From Meira nashicola (taxonomy: Eukaryota > Basidiomycota > Exobasidiomycetes > Exobasidiales > Brachybasidiaceae): DNA of 64,000 bases. The notes under the pieces are model-generated. The model had not been told where the DNA came from and made no database searches. It saw only the letters and a list, made by a program, of their open reading frames with translations. Made by a program: the position numbers and the translations under genes. The stretch lies in the NCBI GenBank assembly GCA_001600355.1, contig BCJU01000002.1, forward strand, positions 1,736,001-1,800,000, in the 5' to 3' direction. Shown here piece after piece: positions 57,849 through 64,000 of this stretch. Each line of letters begins with the position of its first letter. The first letter of the stretch is position 1.

Positions 57849-60539
57849 ATGTCTTCATCGGCTCGTTTGGGATCCACATATGTCAGAATGCGATCAGTGA
57901 AGATCAACCTGTCGAATACACGTTTGATGGCGGAACAACCCAAAATGTGGAGAAATGTCAATTCATTTGGTAAGCAATCGATAGGCAATAATGAACAATC
58001 TTATCGTTATACTACTATTCAAAGATTCTTCTCATCTTATGCTCGAGAGACGTTAAGACCAAGAACGACAGTCCGCTTTGCATACCAAGGAAGCATACAG
58101 ACAAGAACGTTTTTCTGGGGTTCTTCACGTTCTAGGCATAGTGATCCTGAAGATGATGCTACTTTAGCCGAAATTCGATCCGCTCAATCTAGAAAAAATG
58201 ATCATTGGAATTTGAGATCGGATCAACCCTATCACAATTATCCACGATCATTACGTGAATTGGCATTGCGAGCGCGGGAGAGAGGCACACGAGAAGCAGA
58301 GAAAGAATTTAGAGAAGCTTTAGCAGAGACGGAAAGAAGAGGTCAATTTGCAGGTGAAACGAAATCATTAATTGAGACAAACAGTGAAACCACATCAACG
58401 GGCAAAGATGACAAAGAAGGACAAAGCGGAGAAGAAAGTGGAAAGGATAAAAAGTCATCTTCTCGATGGACCAGACCTCGACCGCCTTCTAAAGAGGAGC
58501 TTTTGCAACTTGCTCAAGGTTTTTGGACTAGGCTACGTATCCGATTTAAGTGGTTCACAATTCGTGGCTTCCGGCGTTTCAATGCTGATGATATTTCGGC
58601 ATTCTTCACTTTGGGAGGTTTGGGAACGGTTGTGTTTATCATTGTTGGTACCACTACTGCAGTTTCGTTGGTTTTCTCAGCACTGAATGCACTCAATATG
58701 CAAGAATGGATTGCAAGAAAAATTGCTGATTACCTTACCGCCGAAACGGGCGTGACTGTCATCTTCGAAAGTGCAATCGTGCCTAAATGGAAGGAATCTC
58801 GAATCTGCTTTCAGAACGTATTCATTTCACGCAGGGCATACAATAATGATGCAGAGACATTGAGAGAAGAAAGAGGTGTAGCCGATGGCTTACAACCCGT
58901 TTCTCGAAAACGCAGAGGTATGGCAACAACCGCAGGACACGGAATGGCGTGGGAAGGAACACATTTTAACGAATATGACGATGAAGAAGTCGCACCACCT
59001 ATGAGTGATGAAGCAACAGGGAATGCACCAGATCAAGATGATGGACGTTATACTAATTTTTCCATGTTTGATATGAATGTAGATAGTATCGAAGTCAAGT
59101 TGAGCTTCAAAAGATGGTGGGATGGCAAGGGTTTAGTAGAAGATGCCGTTGTGGAAGGTGTGAGGGGCATCATTGATCGAAGAAACGTCTTTTGGGATCC
59201 TGACAAGCCATACGATCCAAAAGCTGCCCGTCGTCAGGCCAAACATGGTGATTTCGAGCTTGATTCTTTGACTATAAAGGATTTCTTAGTAACAGTTTAC
59301 CAACCTAGCGGATTTAGACCTTTCAATTTAAGTATCTTTGAAGCTCAGATGCCGCGATTACGGAAGCAATGGCTTTTCTATGATCTTCTCGGTGCTGATC
59401 GTATTACAGGTCAAGTAGATGGATGCCTTTTCAGTCTACACAAGCCTCAGAGTATCGGACGTACAAATGGACGAGAAAGAGAACTTTTGACGGGTAGATG
59501 GAAGAGCCTTTCAAGATTACGCATTGATGGTATTAACTTTGATCATATTCAAAATCAATCTGATGTTCACGGTCCAGTCTCATGGATTTTATCGGGCAAA
59601 TTTGATGTTGTTGCTGATATTAAATTACCTACAGAAGCGTCATCGGATATCGACATCAATGTGATCATTAGCGAAATGTTGGACCACTTCACCCAAGCAG
59701 TCGGTGCAAATGATCAAAGATCAGACGGTCCAATTCCAGGACAACATCGTCTCAGTGGTCCTGCGATCGAAGCACCAGTCACAACAGTTGGACCTGCATC
59801 AGAAAGCGCTTGGAAGCAAAAGCAAAAAGAAGAAGAATTAGAAGCTATCAAGAACAAAAGTCATCAAACAGGATGGCGAGATGAGATGGAAATGGCGGCT
59901 AGAGAAGTAAGCAAATTGCGTCGTGGAAGCCGCGAAGAAGAAGAAGAAGATACGGTGAATGAAACGAACAGACAAACAGATCGCTTTGAAACAGCAGTAG
60001 ATCATACTGAAAGAGATGAAAAAGCAGTAGTTGAGGTTGGAGATATCAGCGTGCCCAATCAGTCATCCGTTGATGTATCTCAACCTGCTATGGTGCCTAA
60101 TGCTGCAAGCGTGATCATTGATTTAGACGTACGTTTCAAGGATATAAAAGCAGCAGTTCCTCTTTATGGAAGTGATCTAACTTATCGAACACAAACATTT
60201 GTTCGACCAATCGTTGCATTTATGAATGCAAATCATACTCTCATTCCTGTTCATTGTAGGGTTGTGATGGATCTGACTGAATTTGATGGAGCGATGGATT
60301 TAGCACAAACAGGATTATTGCCCATCATTTCAGAAAAGATTTATGAAGCTTTAGCGAATCACGTTCAATCACAAGGAGCAAATAATCGTAGAATTCGTAG
60401 CGTTTCACAATGGTGGTTACGTTTAGCTTCCGATCAAGTTTTACAATATGCACGATTGATTCGTGATACAATGGTTCGAAATAGAAATTCTATGGAAAAT
60501 ATAGATCCAGGTCATTTGAGCCTGAAGGGAAATAATTGA
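57849..60539 (+). CDS. MDM31: Mdm31/Mdm32-family mitochondrial inner-membrane protein
   Basis: Mdm31 family proteins sit in the inner mitochondrial membrane and affect mitochondrial shape, nucleoid stability and phospholipid homeostasis. The 896-residue product starts with a basic, Ser/Arg-rich presequence-like segment (1-70, ending near 'TRTFFWGSSR'). A family block 'RFKWFTIRGFRRFNADDISA' (from about 230) follows, and a strong transmembrane helix 'GGLGTVVFIIVGTTTAVSLV' (about 257-276). Next come 'TVIFESAIVPKWKESRICFQ' and a beta-rich part ('YDLLGADRITGQVDGCLFSL', 'IDGINFDH'), the core of the domain. An acidic Glu/Asp insert (about 690-740) breaks the C-terminal region. The second C-terminal membrane helix of the yeast protein is not obvious. 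Confidence 0.88.
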   Translation: MSSSARLGSTYVRMRSVKINLSNTRLMAEQPKMWRNVNSFGKQSIGNNEQSYRYTTIQRFFSSYARETLRPRTTVRFAYQGSIQTRTFFWGSSRSRHSDPEDDATLAEIRSAQSRKNDHWNLRSDQPYHNYPRSLRELALRARERGTREAEKEFREALAETERRGQFAGETKSLIETNSETTSTGKDDKEGQSGEESGKDKKSSSRWTRPRPPSKEELLQLAQGFWTRLRIRFKWFTIRGFRRFNADDISAFFTLGGLGTVVFIIVGTTTAVSLVFSALNALNMQEWIARKIADYLTAETGVTVIFESAIVPKWKESRICFQNVFISRRAYNNDAETLREERGVADGLQPVSRKRRGMATTAGHGMAWEGTHFNEYDDEEVAPPMSDEATGNAPDQDDGRYTNFSMFDMNVDSIEVKLSFKRWWDGKGLVEDAVVEGVRGIIDRRNVFWDPDKPYDPKAARRQAKHGDFELDSLTIKDFLVTVYQPSGFRPFNLSIFEAQMPRLRKQWLFYDLLGADRITGQVDGCLFSLHKPQSIGRTNGRERELLTGRWKSLSRLRIDGINFDHIQNQSDVHGPVSWILSGKFDVVADIKLPTEASSDIDINVIISEMLDHFTQAVGANDQRSDGPIPGQHRLSGPAIEAPVTTVGPASESAWKQKQKEEELEAIKNKSHQTGWRDEMEMAAREVSKLRRGSREEEEEDTVNETNRQTDRFETAVDHTERDEKAVVEVGDISVPNQSSVDVSQPAMVPNAASVIIDLDVRFKDIKAAVPLYGSDLTYRTQTFVRPIVAFMNANHTLIPVHCRVVMDLTEFDGAMDLAQTGLLPIISEKIYEALANHVQSQGANNRRIRSVSQWWLRLASDQVLQYARLIRDTMVRNRNSMENIDPGHLSLKGNN

Positions 60540-61137
60540 TGCAAAAGGACACAAGCAAGGAAATTTGTATAACAGGATAGTACATGTACAATATAACAGT
60601 TACGCAATATACATTTAAGTCTATAAGTTGACAAATTCAATTAAGATTATTGGTTATTAAGAAATCTCAGCTCGTAAGAGGAACTGCTGAGTCAATAATT
60701 TAATTGTCAAATTTACGTGATTATATTCAAACTTGCATCGGGCAAAACTGCATGCGCTGCGCTATGTGCTCAGTGTGCTGCTGGGCTACGGGCTGCCCGA
60801 TTGCTGAGCCGTAAAAAAAGCTGTAAATTGTGGATGTAATTGTTATATCAGGCACTTTACCTGTTTTTCTTTTTCGAACTGACAGATCAGTCTTGCATCG
60901 GCTTTTGCACGGATTACAGAGCCGTATTGACTAATATAAGTATGATGACATCCGGGATGTGTATATATGTATACAACACGATTCATCAATTAATCCCACC
61001 ATCTCTTCATGAATCAAAACTGATCACCAATACAAGTAGAATTGGATCGACATTGGCTAGGATCACTATTGATTAGATTCGATTGAATCAGTATCGATCT
61101 GGGCAAATTCGATTCAGATCGTATTTGTTTGCACAAA
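60540..61137. other. Intergenic, 598 bp
   Basis: This is the 3' flank of MDM31 and the promoter of the PIN-domain gene. 'GCATGCGCTGCGCTATGTGC' near 60750 is GC-rich. Just before 61138 GATTC/GATCG-rich repeats occur ('ATTAGATTCGATTGAATCAG'). No RNA gene was recognised. Confidence 0.45.
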
Positions 61138-62574
61138 ATGGTTTATGTACCTTCTTCGTCGTCAGCGATGACGACGACAACAATGACATCAACAAAGACA
61201 GAACAAGCAAATCAATCAATTTCTCAACCTAGTTATCTTTTTCGTCAACCTTCAGGTAATAGTATCAGAAATTCGATTAGCAGTTCCAAATCAAATACGC
61301 GTAGCATAGGAAACAAAAGACCAACAAAAGAAAATAAAGATCATACGACATCTTCTTCTAATCTCGTTCGCTTATCTTCCAAACGATCTTCATCCGACAA
61401 CAATTCCGATGTAGAATTGAATGAGAAATCGAAATGTACAGATGCAAAAGAAGCATTATGTAGGAGAATGGGAGCTTTATTCTTACGTCATAGAGTGGAA
61501 CAATTGGCAGATGATGTTGAAAAGATGCAACAAGGTAAAAATCAAAGATGTCCAATTCAAAGGAGAATGCAAAGAAAAGTGAGGAATGAAGTTGGACAGA
61601 TTGATTCGTCGGAAAATTTAAGCGTTACAAATACCACTACAACCGATCTTACTACTCTAACCAGCGGCAGCGAAGAACTAGTTGCACAATACGCAAACGA
61701 GAGCAACATTAAACAACAACAAAAATGGAAATCCCCCTCTTGTAAAAAATCTCGATTTTCATCTTGCATCACTTCTTGCAAACAGCCACAAAGGGAAACG
61801 AATAAACCTTCACAAAGTACAACTTCAGATCCCAGCTTACCTTCTTCAAAACCTTCTAGTACTTCTGTTTCACGCATCATTATTGCCGATGCAAGCTTGC
61901 TTATTTATTCTTTACGTACCGTTCACGAATATCTCAAAGCGGGCGATTGTCAAGTAATCGTTCCATGTGAAGCTTTGAGCACTTTGGATGTTCTCAAAAA
62001 AGGTGAACATACTTTAAATTGGGCAGCTCGTCGTGCTACACGATTTTTGGACGAAAGATTTTCTATTTTGGATGATGGATCAGATGATGCCGAAGATTTG
62101 CAATTTTCCACGAATGAGAAGAGAGACTTTTCCAATTTACGAGCAGGACTTTTTCCACAAGGATTACATCAACGCTTAAGCATTGTAAAAAATCAATTAA
62201 GCGATGAAGAAAACTTACTTGAGAAACTTGGTATTTCGATTCAATCCCTCAAAAAGGCACCTTTAGTAGCAACAAAGACATTCGATTGTGCTCTATACTT
62301 CTTTGATAAGTATCAGAGCAATGATCAAATTTCATGCTCTCTTGCTATTGCCTTACCACCGCCACATCTGGATTTCGAGCAAGAAGCATTACATGTCGAA
62401 TCAAGTTGTAACCTTCGTTTTGCTGAAAGAGCAGATGGAAATCTGATGCTACAATGGTCAAAAGAATCCGGTTTGATAACGCCTGAAAGTGTTCGGTCAC
62501 CACGCTTGATTGTAGCGCCAACTGCTGCTAGTTGGCTTACAGTGGCTTCCACAATTCCAAATTCTGCTGCTTAA
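61138..62574 (+). CDS. PIN-domain (putative endoribonuclease-fold) protein
   Basis: The protein has 478 residues from the ATG at 61138; the open frame reaches only a TTG further upstream. The N-terminal 240 residues are Ser/Thr/Asn-rich and unstructured, apart from a helical block 'KCTDAKEALCRRMGALFLRH'. From about residue 245 a PIN domain begins: 'SRIIIADASLLIYSLRTVHE' with the first acidic Asp (about 251), then 'CQVIVPCEALSTLDVLKKGE', 'AARRATRFLDERFSILDDG' and 'DCALYFFDKYQ'. PIN domains are Mg-dependent nucleases or inactive RNA-binding folds. The pattern 'VPCEALSTLDVLKKG' resembles Nmd4/SMG-type PIN proteins of nonsense-mediated decay. Whether all acidic residues for catalysis are present cannot be judged by eye. 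Confidence 0.65.
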   Translation: MVYVPSSSSAMTTTTMTSTKTEQANQSISQPSYLFRQPSGNSIRNSISSSKSNTRSIGNKRPTKENKDHTTSSSNLVRLSSKRSSSDNNSDVELNEKSKCTDAKEALCRRMGALFLRHRVEQLADDVEKMQQGKNQRCPIQRRMQRKVRNEVGQIDSSENLSVTNTTTTDLTTLTSGSEELVAQYANESNIKQQQKWKSPSCKKSRFSSCITSCKQPQRETNKPSQSTTSDPSLPSSKPSSTSVSRIIIADASLLIYSLRTVHEYLKAGDCQVIVPCEALSTLDVLKKGEHTLNWAARRATRFLDERFSILDDGSDDAEDLQFSTNEKRDFSNLRAGLFPQGLHQRLSIVKNQLSDEENLLEKLGISIQSLKKAPLVATKTFDCALYFFDKYQSNDQISCSLAIALPPPHLDFEQEALHVESSCNLRFAERADGNLMLQWSKESGLITPESVRSPRLIVAPTAASWLTVASTIPNSAA

Positions 62575-63009
62575 AAGCGCTCTCACATGAAAACATTATG
62601 ATACTGTATAATTATACCCTCTTCTTCATCTTGAACTTATACCCCCCCGCCCAGCTTTGTATTTTACTGTATTTTTTTCTTTCTCTTCATTGTCATTTAA
62701 TGATACCAATATCACTAGTATGATATGACTATATTTTTTATCGAAGTGAATTCAAAGCCTGTAACAAAGAAGATAATGAATGAAGATTCGTTGAAAATAC
62801 AGTTTACATCTACAAATGGGTCAAAGTTTTATACGATCGAAAGAGAGGGTGATGTTATTCTGTTTGTGGATGAAAGAACGAACTTTTCAGCTATGACCAA
62901 AATAAAAGGAAAAGAGGCATTTGAGTCAAGTATGATTGTTGTATAGATCATTTCGACAAATTGAGAGAGAATGAGAAGAAAGAAGCACAAATGTTGTCAA
63001 TAAGTTGTC
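62575..63009. other. Convergent intergenic region, 435 bp
   Basis: This lies between the PIN-domain gene (plus) and the repeat-peptide precursor (minus). A C-run occurs near 62641 and T-rich DNA follows. It contains one small plus-strand ORF (62725..62946), listed separately. Confidence 0.5.
62725..62946 (+). CDS. Possible small protein, 73 residues, unknown
   Basis: It is an ATG-started ORF with a fairly protein-like, mixed-polarity sequence ('DSLKIQFTSTNGSKFYTIER', 'GDVILFVDERTNF'). No homologue is recognised, it lies in a 3'-flank region, and it has no support other than composition. It could also be chance, or the last exon of something unrecognised. Confidence 0.25.
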   Translation: MTIFFIEVNSKPVTKKIMNEDSLKIQFTSTNGSKFYTIEREGDVILFVDERTNFSAMTKIKGKEAFESSMIVV

Positions 63010-64000
63010 CTATTGTGGTTTCGACTTATCGTTTTTGGCTTTATCGTTTTTGGACGTAGCGATTTGCAATGATTTGTAGATATTATTGACGCCTCCTCCT
63101 CTGGTTGTTGGTCTGAAAACTGGTGAACGTTTTTCCGCATCTGGTGAAGGTAAGGCTTTCTCCTCAAGGCTTCTCTGATAAAGATCATTTGCGTCATCTC
63201 TTTTAGTGGGTTTTTTATCGGGTCCTAGGTAACCACTTCCTTTCCAAGAAAAGATTGGTGAACGTTTTGCTGCATTTGGTGAAGGAAAGGCTTTCCCCTC
63301 AAGGCTTCTTTGATAAAGAACGTTTGCGCCATCTCTTTTAGTGGCCTTTTTTGTGGCAGGTTGTAGGTAACCCTTTCCTTTCCAGGAAAAGATTGGTGAA
63401 CGTTTGCTAACTTGCTCTTCTTTGCTTTCTTGTTTATCAAAGACGTTACGCTCGATTACTTTTGCACCACTTTCGTCATTCTCAGCAGCGAGATTACGAG
63501 GGTCAAAAGAGTACATCTTATACTTTCTGTATGCTGGATCACGAATTTCCACTTCTGAAGTTGTTTCTTTTTCGGACAAGCCACGTTTATGGCCAAAGTT
63601 ATAATAGCTCGACTTGGCAAAAGCTGGCTCACGTTTTTGATTGTTTTCTAGACCAGAATAATATCGATTGATGTGGAAAATCGGCTCACGTTTGATCAAA
63701 TTGGCTTTTGCAACATTCGTAGATGAGGAGGAAAGTTCACGTTCCATTTCTTTTTCATCGTTATGCTCGTCCCGCTTATCAAAAACGATTTCAGTCTTTG
63801 CATTTGTCTCTAACTCTTCAATCGAGCGGCGAGGAGGAGCGCCCCAGAAAAATTTGCCATATCTAAATATTGGACTTCGTTTCACAAGTTGAAGTTGATC
63901 TGGTGTATATTGAGTCTCACGCTCTTTCTCTTCTTCGATGGAACGGCGATGTGTTCCTGGGCGATATGACAACCAATTTGCCCAAGTCGGTTCACGTTTT
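63010..64000 (-). CDS. Kex2-type multi-peptide precursor, N-terminal part beyond window edge
   Basis: The frame runs off the right edge (first complete codon at 63999..63997, stop at 63010..63012), so 329 C-terminal residues are visible; the apparent start at 63972 is an internal TTG. Eleven Lys-Arg pairs cut the chain into segments. After KR, seven segments begin X-Pro: 'EPTWANWLSY', 'SPIFRYGKFFWG', 'EPIFHINRYYSG', 'EPAFAKSSYYNFG', 'SPIFSWKGKGYLQP', 'SPIFSWKGSGYLGP' and 'SPVFRPTT'. An eighth copy, 'DPAYRKYKMYSF', follows a single Arg. A second peptide kind alternates with them: 'DGANVLYQRSLEGKAFPSP' and 'DDANDLYQRSLEEKALPSP'. This matches how fungal Kex2-processed repeat proteins (mating alpha-factors, U. 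maydis Rep1, dikaritin RiPP precursors) are built. A signal peptide should lie beyond 64000. I know no family with this core. Confidence 0.75.
   Translation of the reverse strand, partial: KREPTWANWLSYRPGTHRRSIEEEKERETQYTPDQLQLVKRSPIFRYGKFFWGAPPRRSIEELETNAKTEIVFDKRDEHNDEKEMERELSSSSTNVAKANLIKREPIFHINRYYSGLENNQKREPAFAKSSYYNFGHKRGLSEKETTSEVEIRDPAYRKYKMYSFDPRNLAAENDESGAKVIERNVFDKQESKEEQVSKRSPIFSWKGKGYLQPATKKATKRDGANVLYQRSLEGKAFPSPNAAKRSPIFSWKGSGYLGPDKKPTKRDDANDLYQRSLEEKALPSPDAEKRSPVFRPTTRGGGVNNIYKSLQIATSKNDKAKNDKSKPQ
63133..63405 (-). repeat. Two tandem 138/135-bp coding repeats
   Basis: Unit 1 (63405..63268, 46 codons) and unit 2 (63267..63133, 45 codons) each encode KR, the SPIFSWKG-type peptide, a second KR, and the LYQRSLE-type peptide. 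DNA and protein are closely alike, as expected from a recent tandem duplication. The remaining peptide copies in the gene are more diverged. Confidence 0.85.

Overview
The window is nuclear DNA from a fungus, most likely an intron-poor basidiomycete (Ustilaginomycotina-like is my best guess; the phylum is inference). The evidence is one gene per 2 kb or so, short GT-AG introns of 67-136 bp, AT-rich intergenic DNA, and a fungal gene set (Zn2Cys6 regulator, Grr1, Reb1, Nsp1, Erv14, Did2, Arg7/ArgJ, Aim19, Mdm31). Eleven introns were placed in seven of about 31 protein genes. Several leave tiny exons of 13, 14, 16 and 20 nt.

Layout from left to right. 1-9 kb: a truncated Zn2Cys6 transcription factor diverging from a PhyH-type dioxygenase, a Ser-rich membrane-anchored protein, the ABCF protein GCN20 and a peroxisomal adenine-nucleotide carrier. 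9-25 kb: aminopeptidase P, the cargo receptor ERV14 (four exons), SMC5, a large CNH-like protein, an AhpD/CMD-like protein, a NUG1 homologue with damaged GTPase motifs, and the TRAPP subunit BET3. 25-41 kb: an uncharacterised charged protein, a family-16 methyltransferase, GRR1, REB1, a USP36/42-type deubiquitinase, SEC28 and the ESCRT-III protein DID2 (three exons). 41-52 kb: SEC14, a 1.9 kb gene-free interval, a RhoGEF, then a tight minus-strand pair AIM19-ArgJ separated by 8 bp, and the PP4 catalytic subunit. 52-64 kb: an EFM7-like methyltransferase, nucleoporin NSP1, splicing factor ISY1, MIX23 (three exons), MDM31, a PIN-domain protein and, at the right edge, a repeat protein cut up by Lys-Arg sites.

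Most genes are unrelated housekeeping genes arranged as divergent or convergent neighbours, not a functional cluster. Loose themes are vesicle traffic (ERV14, BET3, SEC28, SEC14, DID2) and mitochondria (ArgJ, AIM19, MIX23, MDM31).

The most novel item is the right-edge gene (63010 to beyond 64000, minus strand). It encodes at least eleven Lys-Arg-delimited segments, many opening with an X-Pro dipeptide and an aromatic motif. It looks like a Kex2-processed precursor of a family of secreted peptides. Other notable points are the NUG1-like protein lacking canonical nucleotide-binding residues, the 8-bp AIM19-ArgJ spacing, and a structured stretch in the gene-free interval near 42.3 kb.
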